Shown: piece by piece, positions 20,581 to 32,587 of the stretch
Position numbering within the stretch: position 1 is the first letter of the stretch
How the letters are laid out: every line of letters starts with the position of its first letter
DNA from: Lachnospiraceae bacterium
GTDB lineage: Bacteria > Bacillota > Clostridia > Lachnospirales > Lachnospiraceae
Direction: 5' to 3'
Length of the DNA: 64,000 bases
Assembly: GCA_021772075.1 (NCBI GenBank)
Contig: JAETNQ010000003.1
Coordinates: 46,104-110,103, forward strand
The notes under the pieces: model-generated
The model's database searches: none
What the model was told of the DNA's origin: nothing
What the model saw: only the letters and a program-made list of their open reading frames with translations
Translations under genes and position numbers: made by a program

Positions 20581-23187
20581 TTATGCTTCTAAATATTTCT
20601 GTAAATGCTGTATTAGATTATTTATGTCGATCGGTTTCGCTATATGCGCATTCATGCCGCATTCCAGGCAATGCTGGATATCTTCTGCAAAAGCGTCCGC
20701 AGTCATCGCAAGAATCGGCAGATCCGCGTCTTCCCGGTTTAACGCACGGATTGCTTTCGCCGCCCCATAACCGTCCAATACGGGCATACGGATATCCATC
20801 AATATTACATCATAAAACCCGATTTCGGACTGTTCAAATTTTTCTATACATTCCTGTCCGTTTTCCGCCCATTCTACCTTGAATCCTGCACTCGATAATA
20901 TCTCGTTGGCAATCTCCCAGTTCAAATCATTATCTTCTGCCAGCAAAATCCGCTTTCCTGTAAAATCCATCTGGGTTATTTTCTCATTTTCCGCTTCTTT
21001 TTCCTCTTTCTCTGCATAATGCATCAGCCCCAGATATAAGTTGGATTTGAACAAAGGCTTTGCAATAAAGCCATTGGCTCCCGCCGCTTTCGCCTCATCT
21101 TCAATATCTGCCCAGTCATAAGCGGAAATGATCAGAATAGGGACTTCATCCCCCACCCGTTCCCTGATCTCCCTGGTCGTCGTCACTCCGTCCATCTCCG
21201 GCATTTTCCAATCCAGCAGGACAATATCATAATCCCTCTTTTCATTATGGCACTTTTCAACCATTTCAATCGCTATCCGCCCATCGGTCGCCCATTCCGC
21301 CTGCACTCCGATCTCCTCTAATACAGAAACCGCGCTATGGCAAAGGTCTTCATTATTATCCACTACCAGCATATGCCATGCCGGAAGACGCATCTCTTCC
21401 TCAGGCACCACCGCCTTTTCCAGATCCAGCACAATATGGAATTCACTGCCTTTCCCTTTTTCGCTTTTTAATTCTATGGTGCCTTTCATAGCGTCCACGA
21501 TATACTTTGTAATCGCCATCCCAAGCCCGGTGCCTTCCGTTTTCTGTACCCGCGTGGAATCTTCCCGGGAAAAAGTTTCAAAAATCTTTTCCTGGAATTC
21601 CGGCGTCATTCCCATCCCGTTATCCTTTACGCGGAAATGGCATCTTACATGGGTTTCATTCCCCGGGATATTCTCCTGGGACAAGTATACTTTAATATTG
21701 CCTTCCGCAGGTGTAAATTTCATCGCATTGGACAAAAGATTGATTAATATCTGATTCAGCCTTATACTGTCGCAATATACGTCTTCTGCTATAATATTCC
21801 GGATAAAAATATCAAAATGCTGGTTCTTTTCTTTGATCTGCGGACGCACGATATTCACGAGATTCGCCATAGCATCGCGCAGCGAGATCAACTCCATGTT
21901 AATGGACAGCTTGCCGTTTTCAATTTTCGACATATCCAGAACATCATTGATCAGCCCCAGTAAATGTTTGCTGGACAATGTAATCTTTTTCAGGCAATCC
22001 TTTATACGGACATTATCATCAATATTCGCTAGCGCGATCGCAGTCATGCCGACGATTCCATTCATCGGAGTACGGATATCATGGCTCATATTGGAAAGGA
22101 ATTCGCTCTTTGCCTTATTCGCCCTCACTGCTTCCTCTTTTGCTTCATTCAGCAATTTCATCTGCTGCTGGGACGCCCTGTAATATAAAATAAATATAAT
22201 CAGCAAAAACGCAAAGATAAAGCAGCAGCCCACCAACATCGTATTGACCCGCTCATTCCCCAGTTTCATAATGACATTGTCCAGTGTTCCGTAAGGCATG
22301 ACATTGATCAAATACCATTCGCATCCCGTCAAAGGAGAGCAATACAAATTCCTGCTGGTTCCCTCCGCCAAAACCAAGGCGGAATAATCTTTTTCCTCCG
22401 CTATGGCATCTTTCAATTCCGATACATATATTTCTGCGTTTTTCCCTTTATTATCATCAATTATTTCCCTCATACGCGTAAAATAATTTTCCCGGTATGC
22501 GTTTCCATTCCTGATCACATAACTTCCGTCTTTCCGTATGATATGAGAATACACCAAGGAGCTGTCTTCCTCCAGCACCATCTCCTTATTCAAAGTCTCC
22601 ATTTCAATACCGGCTACCAGGCAGGTACTCTTTTTCCCCGACCTCATGTCGTATTCTGCATCCGCCGCAAGCAAAAGCACTTTTTCCCCTTCTTTATCAA
22701 AAGCGCTGGAAATGTGCATCTGTTTATCTTTCAACACCCTCATAAATTCCGCTTCATCAATGATCTCCACAGGCTCGCCATAAATCACTTGGCATCCGCC
22801 TTCTTCATCATAAAAAGCCAGATATGTAAAATTACGCACGCTCGCATTTAAGGCAAGATCCTCCAGGATGTCTTCGCTATAGCCATCCTCCCTTTGCGGA
22901 GTACGCTGGACAATGCCCGCCACCTGCGATAGCCGCAGCTCGATAAGCGCCTTAAACTTCTGCTGTATCTGACCGTTCATCTCCGACATATATATCTTGC
23001 CGATCTCGCTGATCGCTGCCTCGCTTTTATGAGTCATGGAAACAGATATCCAAATAAATACGGCAATGCTAAGAATAATTAAACTGCTGAAACTAATCCA
23101 TAGAAATTTTCTGGTTCTAATATACACGTAACTCTCTCCTTTTTGCAAATTGCTTTTGTAAATCCCTTTGAATATATTCGATTCCAC
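20581..23187 (-). CDS. hybrid sensor histidine kinase with two receiver domains
   Basis: [18 protein letters not shown] HisKA; HATPase [17 protein letters not shown] domains [11 protein letters not shown] and [11 protein letters not shown]. Confidence 0.94.
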   Translation of the reverse strand: MESNIFKGIYKSNLQKGESYVYIRTRKFLWISFSSLIILSIAVFIWISVSMTHKSEAAISEIGKIYMSEMNGQIQQKFKALIELRLSQVAGIVQRTPQREDGYSEDILEDLALNASVRNFTYLAFYDEEGGCQVIYGEPVEIIDEAEFMRVLKDKQMHISSAFDKEGEKVLLLAADAEYDMRSGKKSTCLVAGIEMETLNKEMVLEEDSSLVYSHIIRKDGSYVIRNGNAYRENYFTRMREIIDDNKGKNAEIYVSELKDAIAEEKDYSALVLAEGTSRNLYCSPLTGCEWYLINVMPYGTLDNVIMKLGNERVNTMLVGCCFIFAFLLIIFILYYRASQQQMKLLNEAKEEAVRANKAKSEFLSNMSHDIRTPMNGIVGMTAIALANIDDNVRIKDCLKKITLSSKHLLGLINDVLDMSKIENGKLSINMELISLRDAMANLVNIVRPQIKEKNQHFDIFIRNIIAEDVYCDSIRLNQILINLLSNAMKFTPAEGNIKVYLSQENIPGNETHVRCHFRVKDNGMGMTPEFQEKIFETFSREDSTRVQKTEGTGLGMAITKYIVDAMKGTIELKSEKGKGSEFHIVLDLEKAVVPEEEMRLPAWHMLVVDNNEDLCHSAVSVLEEIGVQAEWATDGRIAIEMVEKCHNEKRDYDIVLLDWKMPEMDGVTTTREIRERVGDEVPILIISAYDWADIEDEAKAAGANGFIAKPLFKSNLYLGLMHYAEKEEKEAENEKITQMDFTGKRILLAEDNDLNWEIANEILSSAGFKVEWAENGQECIEKFEQSEIGFYDVILMDIRMPVLDGYGAAKAIRALNREDADLPILAMTADAFAEDIQHCLECGMNAHIAKPIDINNLIQHLQKYLEA

Positions 23188-23244
23188 ATCAAAGCCGCTA
23201 TTTATATATTATCTTGCATGAAAAAAAAAGTCAATGAAATGTCA

Positions 23245-23279
23245 AAAAAACATTGCGGCTTTCAGGCGCAATGTTTTTT
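23245..23279 (-). terminator. intrinsic (bidirectional) terminator after ilvC
   Basis: AAAAAACATTGCG-N9-CGCAATGTTTTTT. Confidence 0.85.
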
Positions 23280-23334
23280 CGCTCTCCATCCCCTTCCCTG
23301 TCCGATCCAGCCGACAGCATAGTCTTGATCATCG

Positions 23335-24384
<1,050 letters not shown>

Positions 24385-24400
24385 TTATTATACTTTTATC

Positions 24401-24904
24401 CTAATCTTCCAGATAAGTTACGTTGCCGATTCCCCTTCCAAGCCCGGTAATTCCCGTCCTTGCCAGTTCCAGTATTTCATAACCCTCCAGCAGACTGATA
24501 AACGCTTCTATCTTTGACTGCGTCCCCGTCAATTCCACAGTAAGGCTCTCCGGCGCGACATCAATAATCTTCGCCCGGAAAATGTCCGCTACAGAAATCA
24601 CCGACTGCCTTTCCTTTGCCGCAGCCCTTACCTTAATCAGCACCAATTCCCTGAATACGCTGTCTTCCGGCTCCAGAACCTTGATATTCCTTACATCCAC
24701 AAGTTTTGCCACCTGCTTCTCGATCTGGTCCAGGATCTCATCATCTCCCGATGCCACGATCGTAATCCTTGTGTACCTCGGGTCTGCCGTCCCCCCCGCC
24801 GTAATGCTTTCAATATTATAACCGCGCCTGGAAAAAAGACCCGATATCCTGCTTAATACGCCCGACGTGTTGTCTACTAAAAGCTGAAATACCTTTTTAT
24901 GCAT
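24401..24904 (-). CDS. ilvN: acetolactate synthase small subunit
   Basis: KVFQLLVDNTSGVLSRISGLFSRRGYNIESITAG ACT domain; C-terminal ALS_ss region. Confidence 0.93.
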   Translation of the reverse strand: MHKKVFQLLVDNTSGVLSRISGLFSRRGYNIESITAGGTADPRYTRITIVASGDDEILDQIEKQVAKLVDVRNIKVLEPEDSVFRELVLIKVRAAAKERQSVISVADIFRAKIIDVAPESLTVELTGTQSKIEAFISLLEGYEILELARTGITGLGRGIGNVTYLED

Positions 24905-24959
24905 ATGTTTCCTCCGTTCGTCCTTTCAACATCCGACCATTATTTTATCAAGCGCCGCT

Positions 24960-25442
24960 TTAAAAGTCAATACACTTAGGAAGCGCCAATGTGCCTGTCC
25001 TTGCCACTTCCACGATACTGATGGACTGCAGCATCTTAAGAAACAAATGGATTCTCTCCGGCACATCACAAATCTGGATAATCATCATATTTTTGGACAT
25101 ATCCACGATCTGCGCTTTCATGATATCGCAGTTCTCCATAATGTCCCTGCGGTTGCTCCGGTTATACTTTACTTTGACCAGCATCAGTTCCCTGCTGATG
25201 CTCTTATTTTCATCAAAGGTCTTGACTTTAATCACATCCAGCTTTTTGTTCAGCTGCTTCTCGATCTGCTCGATGGTCCGCTCATCCCCGCTGCTCACAA
25301 TCGTCATACAGGAGACCGCCGGATCGTCCGTTTCGCCTACCGCAAGAGAATCGATGTTGAAGCATCTTCTTGAAAAAAGCCCGGCCACCTTGCAGAGAAC
25401 GCCCGAACGGTTTTCTACTAATACGGAATATATTCTCTTCAT
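24960..25442 (-). CDS. second acetolactate synthase small subunit paralogue
   Basis: MKRIYSVLVENRSGVLCKVAGLFSRRCFNIDSLAVGETDDPAVSCMTIV; start corrected to Met at 25442. Confidence 0.9.
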   Translation of the reverse strand: MKRIYSVLVENRSGVLCKVAGLFSRRCFNIDSLAVGETDDPAVSCMTIVSSGDERTIEQIEKQLNKKLDVIKVKTFDENKSISRELMLVKVKYNRSNRRDIMENCDIMKAQIVDMSKNMMIIQICDVPERIHLFLKMLQSISIVEVARTGTLALPKCIDF

Positions 25443-25453
25443 TGTTTGTCCTC

Positions 25454-27085
25454 CTACTTTACCAGATCCATCGGATCGATGATGCATTCCAGCAGCATCG
25501 ATTTGTCTTCTTCCAGGAACCTGCCAATCGTCTCTTCCGCTTTCTCCATATTTTCAAGGCGAAGAAAATCCATGTCATAAGCCGCCGACAGCTTTTCCAG
25601 ATCCGGGCTGCCAGACAGATCCACCACGGAATAATGATCTTTGTAAGTATAATGCTGAAACTCCCTCACCATACCGAGATAATTATTTTTCAGGACGACA
25701 ATCTTCACTGCCACGTCATGCTGGCGCATGGTCGCCAGTTCCATCATGGACATCTGGAAAGAACCGTCCCCGCACACGGCCACCACTTGCTTCTCCGGCA
25801 TTGCCAGCTTTGCCCCCATAGCGGCGGGAATGGAATAGCCCATCGTTCCCATTCCCCCGGAAGTCAAGAAACGTCCTTTTTTCACAATATGATACCCGCA
25901 GGACCATATCTGGTTCTGTCCCACATCCGCCACATAAATGCCGTCTTCTTCCATTTTATCGGAAAGCATCGTAATAAAGCCCGCCGGATCTACATACGAC
26001 TTATCCGGTTTCCTTATAACCGCCATCGACTCCCTGTAACCGTCCAAAATATGTATCCATTCCGTATAATTACAGCTTGTCTGGCTGCAGACGATTTCCT
26101 GGTTCATAATATCTTCAAAAATATGTTTGACATCGCCCACCAAGGGAATATGAGGGCCTACGTTTTTGCCGATTTCCGCCGGATCCACATCCATATGTAC
26201 CAGCACCTTGTTATTGGTGATTAAGTCCGGCTGGCTGACCGCCCTGTCGGCTACCCTCGCCCCTACCATAATGATCAGGTCCGATTCGTTCATAGCGCGG
26301 TTGGCGCATGGCTTGCCATTATTCCCTACCATTCCATAGTACATCGGATGCCTGGTAGGCATCGCCCCGATTCCCATCATAGTAGAAACGACAGGAATTT
26401 TATATTTTTCCGAGAATTCCCTGAGCTCTGTTTCCGCATCGCTTAAAAGCACTCCGCCCCCCGCGCATATGATGGGACGCTTTGCCTTTTCCAGTTCTTT
26501 AATGACCTTTTTGATCTGGACCATATTCCCTTTTACTGTAGGTTTATAGGTTCTCATGCTGATTTCTTCAGGATAATGGAATTTGGAAACAGGCGCATTC
26601 TGTATATCGATGGGGACATCGATCAGCACCGGTCCCTTACGTCCGGTATTCGCAATATGAAACGCTTCTTTGAATACCCTTGGAATATCGTTCACATCTT
26701 TGACCAAATAGCTGTACTTCACAAAAGATTCCACAGCCCCCGTTATATCCGCCTCCTGGAAAACATCGCTGCCTATCAGTTCGCTGTTCACCTGTCCGGT
26801 AATGCATATTAAAGGAATACTGTCCGCAAAAGCCGTAGCAATCCCCGTAATCACATTGGTTGCCCCAGGCCCGGAAGTCACCGCGCATACGCCCGGCTTT
26901 CCCGAAACGCGGGTAAAGCCGCTGGCCGCGTGGGCGGCATTCTGTTCCGTCCGGATCAGTATCGTTCGAATATCCGAATCCAATATGCTATTATAAAAAG
27001 GACAGATCGCCACCCCCGGATATCCGAAAACAATCTCCACCCCTTCTTTTTCCAAGCATTTTACTATTGCATCCGCACCATTCAT
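25454..27085 (-). CDS. ilvB: acetolactate synthase large subunit
   Basis: MNGADAIVKCLEKEGVEIVFGYPG...; TSGPGATNVITGIATAFADSIPLICITGQV; VVAVCGDGSFQMSMMELATMRQHDV. Confidence 0.95.
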   Translation of the reverse strand: MNGADAIVKCLEKEGVEIVFGYPGVAICPFYNSILDSDIRTILIRTEQNAAHAASGFTRVSGKPGVCAVTSGPGATNVITGIATAFADSIPLICITGQVNSELIGSDVFQEADITGAVESFVKYSYLVKDVNDIPRVFKEAFHIANTGRKGPVLIDVPIDIQNAPVSKFHYPEEISMRTYKPTVKGNMVQIKKVIKELEKAKRPIICAGGGVLLSDAETELREFSEKYKIPVVSTMMGIGAMPTRHPMYYGMVGNNGKPCANRAMNESDLIIMVGARVADRAVSQPDLITNNKVLVHMDVDPAEIGKNVGPHIPLVGDVKHIFEDIMNQEIVCSQTSCNYTEWIHILDGYRESMAVIRKPDKSYVDPAGFITMLSDKMEEDGIYVADVGQNQIWSCGYHIVKKGRFLTSGGMGTMGYSIPAAMGAKLAMPEKQVVAVCGDGSFQMSMMELATMRQHDVAVKIVVLKNNYLGMVREFQHYTYKDHYSVVDLSGSPDLEKLSAAYDMDFLRLENMEKAEETIGRFLEEDKSMLLECIIDPMDLVK

Positions 27086-27111
27086 ATACTTATTTCCCGC
27101 CTTTCTGTCAT

Positions 27112-29601
27112 TTATTCATTCTCCATATGCAGAAGCTGTTTCGCCAGTTTTACCGCTCCAGCCGCATCTTTGGAGTAACCGTCCGCGCCAATTTCATCCG
27201 CATAGTCCTGGGTAATGACTGCGCCGCCTATCATGATTTTCGCGTCCACTTTCTGCTCCTTCGCATAATCCACCACGCTTTTCATCTCCTGCATCGTCGT
27301 TGTCATAAGGGCGGACAATGCAATAATCCCTGCTTGATGTTCCTTTGCCGCTTCTATAATCTTTTCCTTCGGCACGTCCTTTCCCAGATCGATCATTCGA
27401 AATCCATAATTTTTCAGCATCAGGGCAACAAGGTTCTTTCCTATATCATGAATATCCCCTTCCACGGTTGCGATCACGACTGCCGGCATTTCCTTCTTGC
27501 CGCCCTTCCGTTCCAAAAGCGGCTCTAAATATTCAATCGCTAATTTCATCGCCTCCGCGCTGGCAATCAGCTGAGGCAGGAAATATTTCCCTTTATCGAA
27601 CAAGTCTCCTACTTCGTTGATCGCCGGAAGAAGAATATCGTTTAAAATCTCTTCCGGTTCCATTCCGCCGGCCAGCGCATCTCCTGTATCATTCACAATC
27701 CTTTTTCTATTTCCTTTTAAAACGGCTTCCCGTACCAGCGATGCCGCATCCTCTTCTTTTGTCTCCTTTTTTTCTTCTTTCCTTTCTCCATCCGGCCGTT
27801 TCTGTTCCTCCCTGCCGTTCATCTGTTTGATATAGCGTATATCGGCACTCTCTTTGGCTAATAACAGATCTGCTGCGAAAGCGCTGCCCACCAGCAAGTC
27901 CTGGGAAGGATTCGCAATCGCCATCGTAAGCCCTTCCTGAATCGCCATGGTAAGAAACGCCGCGTTCACATATCCTCTTCCCGGCAGGCCGAAAGAAATA
28001 TTGGACAGCCCGCAGACCGTGGCATATCCCATCTCCTTGCAATAACGAATGGTCTCCAGAGCTTCCAGCGCCGCTGTCGGATTCGCTCCAACAGTCGTCA
28101 CCAATCCATCCACTACAATATCCCGCCGGTCCATTCCCAGTTCCTCAGCCCTTTCCGTTATCCTGCGGATAATCTCTTTTTTCTCATCCAAGTCTTTCGG
28201 AAGCCCCTGGTCCGACAATGGAAGCAGGATAAACATAGCGCCGTATTTTTTAGCCAAGGGAAGCAGTTGTTCAAATTTGACCTTTTCATAAGATATGGAG
28301 TTGATCAGCGCCCTTCCAGGATATCTCCGCAACGCCGCCTCCAGCACATCGACGTGGCTGGAATCAATGGAAAGGGGCAAAGAAGTTACACCGGATACTT
28401 CCTCTAAAACCTTTAGCATCATCTGTTTTTCATCGATGCCGCTCATTCCCATGTTAATATCGAGGATCTCCGCCCCGCAGGCTTCCTGCTCTTCCGCAAA
28501 CTGAAGAACCATATCCAGGCTGCCCTCTCTCAACTGTCCCTGCAGTTTCTTTTTTCCGGTAGGATTGATCCGCTCTCCGATTATCAGGAAATGACCTTCC
28601 AGACCAAATTCTATAGTTTTTCTTTCCGATGCCAAAAACCTTTTTTCCGGCTTTTTTTTGCGGGCAATCCTCATCTGGTTCGTCCGCGCACAAAGCTTTT
28701 TGATATATTCCGGCGTCGTACCGCAGCAGCCGCCCAGAACGGAAGCTCCTGCCTCCACCAACCGCGCCATTCCTTCTGCAAAAGCTTCGCTGCCCATATC
28801 ATATACCGTATTTCCTTCCTCATCCAAAAAAGGAAGGCCGGCGTTCGGTTTGGCGATCACCGGAATAGACACCGCTTCCGCCATAGTCCGTATGATATCT
28901 GCCATCTTATCCGGTCCTGTAGAACAGTTTGCCCCTACCGCACACGCGCCCAAACTTTCCAGCACCACTGCCGCCGTTTTTGCATCCGTACCATATAAAG
29001 TCCTTCCATCCGCTTCAAAGGTCATTGTCACCATCACCGGCAGATCGCAGCATTCTTTCGCCGCGATCAAAGCGGCTCTGCTCTCCTGAAGGCTCATCAT
29101 TGTCTCCACGACCAGAAGATCCGCCCCCGCTTGAACCAAATAACCGATCTGTTCTTTGTATATTTCGACCAATTCTTCAAAATCCATGGTTCCTATAGGT
29201 GCCAGCTGTTCCCCAGTCATAGTCAGATCTCCGGCAACCAGGCACTGATCCCCTGCCGCCTCCTTGGAAATAGCAACCAGCTCCTGGTTCATCCGTCCAA
29301 TTTTATCTTCCAGCCCATACTCCTTCAATTTTACGGCATTCGCAGAAAAGGTAGGGGCATAAATAATATTGCTGCCCGCTTCTATAAACTCCTTTTGCAG
29401 CCCCAGCAATACTTCCCGATGCTCCAGAATCCATTCCTCCGGACAGACCCCTGCCGGCATTCCTCTCTTTAAAAGATTGGATCCGGTCGCCCCATCGAGA
29501 TAGACAGGATATTCTTTTAGCATTTCCTGAAATTCTTTCTTTGTCATTTTTCCAGCCATACCCTTTCCCAATTTCATATTTTCATCATTCATGGAATCCA
29601 T
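27112..29601 (-). CDS. cobalamin-dependent methionine synthase (homocysteine methyltransferase, pterin-binding and B12 domains)
   Basis: LDGATGSNLLKRGMPAGVCPEEW; VLGGCCGTTPEYI; GERINPTGKKKLQ; VEGDIHDIGKNLVALMLKNYGF; ends after B12-binding domain. Confidence 0.93.
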   Translation of the reverse strand: MDSMNDENMKLGKGMAGKMTKKEFQEMLKEYPVYLDGATGSNLLKRGMPAGVCPEEWILEHREVLLGLQKEFIEAGSNIIYAPTFSANAVKLKEYGLEDKIGRMNQELVAISKEAAGDQCLVAGDLTMTGEQLAPIGTMDFEELVEIYKEQIGYLVQAGADLLVVETMMSLQESRAALIAAKECCDLPVMVTMTFEADGRTLYGTDAKTAAVVLESLGACAVGANCSTGPDKMADIIRTMAEAVSIPVIAKPNAGLPFLDEEGNTVYDMGSEAFAEGMARLVEAGASVLGGCCGTTPEYIKKLCARTNQMRIARKKKPEKRFLASERKTIEFGLEGHFLIIGERINPTGKKKLQGQLREGSLDMVLQFAEEQEACGAEILDINMGMSGIDEKQMMLKVLEEVSGVTSLPLSIDSSHVDVLEAALRRYPGRALINSISYEKVKFEQLLPLAKKYGAMFILLPLSDQGLPKDLDEKKEIIRRITERAEELGMDRRDIVVDGLVTTVGANPTAALEALETIRYCKEMGYATVCGLSNISFGLPGRGYVNAAFLTMAIQEGLTMAIANPSQDLLVGSAFAADLLLAKESADIRYIKQMNGREEQKRPDGERKEEKKETKEEDAASLVREAVLKGNRKRIVNDTGDALAGGMEPEEILNDILLPAINEVGDLFDKGKYFLPQLIASAEAMKLAIEYLEPLLERKGGKKEMPAVVIATVEGDIHDIGKNLVALMLKNYGFRMIDLGKDVPKEKIIEAAKEHQAGIIALSALMTTTMQEMKSVVDYAKEQKVDAKIMIGGAVITQDYADEIGADGYSKDAAGAVKLAKQLLHMENE

Positions 29602-29631
29602 GCTGCCGCAAAACCATAAGAACTACAACTG

Positions 29632-31317
29632 TCATGCCTGCCCGCGCAGCTTGAACTGCCGGACGGATACTTTCATTCTTTCCGCATGATTGTAAAGTTC
29701 TCTGGCAGACATCGCTGACTTTTCCGCCGTCGAAGCATTTGTCTGTACTACCTCCGATATTTGCTCCATGCCAAGAGTCAGCTGCCGCAGGGACTGCGAC
29801 TGCTGCAGCGCCGAATCCGCGATCCGTCCCATCAGATCCGTAGATCTTCGCGCGCCTTGGACCCCTGCCTCCAGAGCCTGCGTCGTATCTTCCGATAACG
29901 CGGTTCCCTGCCGGATCATCATAATCGAATTTTCAATCAATTCCGTAATATTCTGGGCAGAATCCGAACTCTTATTTGCCAGGCTCTTTACTTCCTCAGC
30001 TACTACGGCAAAGCCTTTGCCTGCCTCGCCAGCCCGGGCTGCTTCCACAGCCGCGTTCAGAGCAAGCAGATTGGTCTGGAACGATATATCTTCAATCGTC
30101 TTAATAATACCGCCAATCTCCTGGGATGCCTTTGAAATATCCTCCATGGCAAGCTTCAAATCCGCCATTTTCTTATTACAGATATCCAGCCGCCTTGCCG
30201 CATCGGTCGAACAATTTCTCGCATCTTCCGCATCAGATGAAGTGCGGTCAACCTGGCCTGACAGTTCCTGGATGCTTGCAGATAATTCCTGTACCGCAGA
30301 TGCCTGCTGTATTGCCCCTTCGGACAGGACTTCCGCATCGGATGCCATCGTCTTTGATTTCTTCGATACCTGTCCCGATATATAATTTATCTGGGAAAGA
30401 GCCTCGTTAAGAGAATCCAGGATCTGTCCCATCGCATTCTGGATAGGGACGAATTCCCCCCTATAACTGCTGTCGATCGTCAGATCCATTTTTCCCTGAG
30501 CCATCTGGCTTAACTTAGAATCGATATCATCAATATATTTTTTTAATTCCCTTTTCGTTTCATGGATAGATTCCACCAGCATTCCGATTTCCGAAGTATC
30601 TGGCTGCAGCGAGAATTCCGCCGAAAGATTTCCTTGGGAAATTTCCCCCATCTGGTCTTTCACTGCGATGACCGGCCTTAACACTTTCCTTCTGATAAAT
30701 ACCATACTGATGATTTGCATAATGCCCACAATCATCAGCGCCGCAAATATCGTTGTGCTGATAAAGTCTGTTTTCCGCGTCAGAACATCCACTTTTTCCC
30801 TCGTCCTCGCATCTAATGTCGATAAAAACTGTTCCTTCAGTGAATTAATTTTTGCAATGGAATTACTGTAATCTTCTCCATAAACATAATTTATGGCTTC
30901 TTCCCTCTTTCCCGCCTGTACGTTTTCCATCGCCTGTTCCTCCAAGGGAACAAGTTCATTGGAAAGCGAAGACATAGCGTCTATCATCTCCTGCTCTTCA
31001 GGGGTAATGCCGATTTCCTGCATGGCCGCCACTCCCAGATCCCTGTTCTTCAAATTATTAATTTCATTCCAGTAATTATCGTAATATTCCTGTTTGCCTG
31101 TTGCCGCAAAGGCTCTTACTTCATTCGTCAAATAAGCGGAACCATCCATAAAACGATTCGCATTATAAGTCAGTTCAAACCTTTCTTCACTGGCCTCTCT
31201 CAGTTCCTTATTCGCATAACTGTAACTGAGCAAAGAAAGAACCATAAAAATAAGCGATAAAATAGAAATTCCGTTCAAAACAAGAGTTATAAGAGATTGA
31301 TTCATTGCCTTTTTCAT
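29632..31317 (-). CDS. methyl-accepting chemotaxis protein
   Basis: N-terminal TM/4-helix sensor, HAMP, signalling hairpin [37 protein letters not shown]. Confidence 0.95.
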   Translation of the reverse strand: MKKAMNQSLITLVLNGISILSLIFMVLSLLSYSYANKELREASEERFELTYNANRFMDGSAYLTNEVRAFAATGKQEYYDNYWNEINNLKNRDLGVAAMQEIGITPEEQEMIDAMSSLSNELVPLEEQAMENVQAGKREEAINYVYGEDYSNSIAKINSLKEQFLSTLDARTREKVDVLTRKTDFISTTIFAALMIVGIMQIISMVFIRRKVLRPVIAVKDQMGEISQGNLSAEFSLQPDTSEIGMLVESIHETKRELKKYIDDIDSKLSQMAQGKMDLTIDSSYRGEFVPIQNAMGQILDSLNEALSQINYISGQVSKKSKTMASDAEVLSEGAIQQASAVQELSASIQELSGQVDRTSSDAEDARNCSTDAARRLDICNKKMADLKLAMEDISKASQEIGGIIKTIEDISFQTNLLALNAAVEAARAGEAGKGFAVVAEEVKSLANKSSDSAQNITELIENSIMMIRQGTALSEDTTQALEAGVQGARRSTDLMGRIADSALQQSQSLRQLTLGMEQISEVVQTNASTAEKSAMSARELYNHAERMKVSVRQFKLRGQA

Positions 31318-31368
31318 TTTGCCTACTCCTTCCAACATCTATGGCAGCCCAAAAAGTTTATCTGCTTT

Positions 31369-31397
31369 ATTGTACTAAAAAGAGTCTGCAATAGCAA
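31369..31397 (-). promoter_or_regulatory. putative sigma-A promoter upstream of chemoreceptor/metH/ilv series
   Basis: Minus strand TTGCTA-17-TACAAT. Confidence 0.55.
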
Positions 31398-31483
31398 TAG
31401 TGAACTGATAAAATGTCATAATTCCGGGAAATTGCAATATTAAGGTGATATTAAGAGGATTGCATTAAGCACAAAATAATTCC

Positions 31484-31518
31484 AAAAACGCCACAATTCA
31501 TAAGAATTATGGCGTTTT
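31484..31518 (-). terminator. intrinsic (bidirectional) terminator after GGGtGRT gene
   Basis: AAAACGCCATAATTC-TTAT-GAATTGTGGCGTTTTT on minus strand. Confidence 0.8.
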
Positions 31519-31562
31519 CTCTTTCTTTATATGTTATTTTTGCTGTATTTCATATGATTCAA

Positions 31563-32573
31563 TTAAAATTTCCCTGCTTTGCTGGCTTCCTCGATGGAAA
31601 CGGCTACAGCCACAGTCATACCAACCATCGGGTTATTTCCTGCGCCGATCAGACCCATCATCTCCACGTGGGCGGGTACGGAGGAAGAACCTGCAAACTG
31701 TGCATCGGAATGCATACGCCCCATCGTATCCGTCATACCATAAGAAGCAGGACCTGCCGCCATGTTATCCGGGTGGAGCGTACGTCCTGTGCCGCCGCCG
31801 GAAGCAACGGAGAAGTATTTCTTGCCCTGTTCGATGCATTCTTTCTTGTATGTACCTGCGACAGGATGCTGGAACCTCGTCGGGTTGGTGGAGTTGCCAG
31901 TGATGGAAACATCCACGCCTTCCTTATGCATAATCGCAACGCCTTCGCACACGTCGTTAGCGCCGTAGCAGTTTACTTTTGCACGAAGCCCTTCGGAATA
32001 GGATTTTCTATAAACTTCCTTTACCGTATTGGTGTAAGGATCATATTCTGTCTCAACAAAGGTAAATCCGTTAATTCTGGAAATAACCTGGGCTGCATCC
32101 TTTCCAAGGCCGTTCAGAATAACTCTTAAAGGTTTCTGGCGTACTTTATTTGCTTTCTCAGCGATGCCGATCGCCCCCTCTGCAGCCGCAAAGGATTCAT
32201 GTCCTGCCAGGAAGCAGAAGCACTCTGTCTCTTCTTCCAAAAGCATCTTTCCAAGATTGCCGTGTCCAAGCCCTACTTTACGCGTATCCGCAACGGAACC
32301 CGGAATGCAGAAAGCCTGAAGGCCTTCGCCGATTGCAGCGGCAGCGTCCGCCGCTTTCCTGCAGTCTTTTTTAATTGCGATCGCAGCGCCGACAATATAA
32401 GCCCAGCATGCATTCTCAAAGCAGATAGGCTGGATGCCTTTTACCTGGTCATACACATTAAGGCCGGCATCTTTTGTAATTTTCTCCGCTTCTTCAAGCG
32501 AAGAGATTCCGTAGCTGTTCAACACGGAATTAATCTTATCAATTCTTCTTTCATATGATTCAAATAACGCCAT
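31563..32573 (-). CDS. GGGtGRT family protein
   Basis: Contains VASGGGTGRTLHPDNMAAGPASYGMTDTMGRMHSDAQFAGSSSVPAHVEMMGLIGAGNNPMVGMTVA; signature motif GGGTGRT. Confidence 0.92.
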   Translation of the reverse strand: MALFESYERRIDKINSVLNSYGISSLEEAEKITKDAGLNVYDQVKGIQPICFENACWAYIVGAAIAIKKDCRKAADAAAAIGEGLQAFCIPGSVADTRKVGLGHGNLGKMLLEEETECFCFLAGHESFAAAEGAIGIAEKANKVRQKPLRVILNGLGKDAAQVISRINGFTFVETEYDPYTNTVKEVYRKSYSEGLRAKVNCYGANDVCEGVAIMHKEGVDVSITGNSTNPTRFQHPVAGTYKKECIEQGKKYFSVASGGGTGRTLHPDNMAAGPASYGMTDTMGRMHSDAQFAGSSSVPAHVEMMGLIGAGNNPMVGMTVAVAVSIEEASKAGKF

Positions 32574-32587
32574 CTTCCAAGTCCTCC

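Noticed and set aside
31563-32573. Plus-strand ORFs opposite GGGtGRT and many other antisense ORFs in the track
   Set aside because: Shadow ORFs of conserved genes, no SD or recognisable domain; consistent with codon-bias artefacts.
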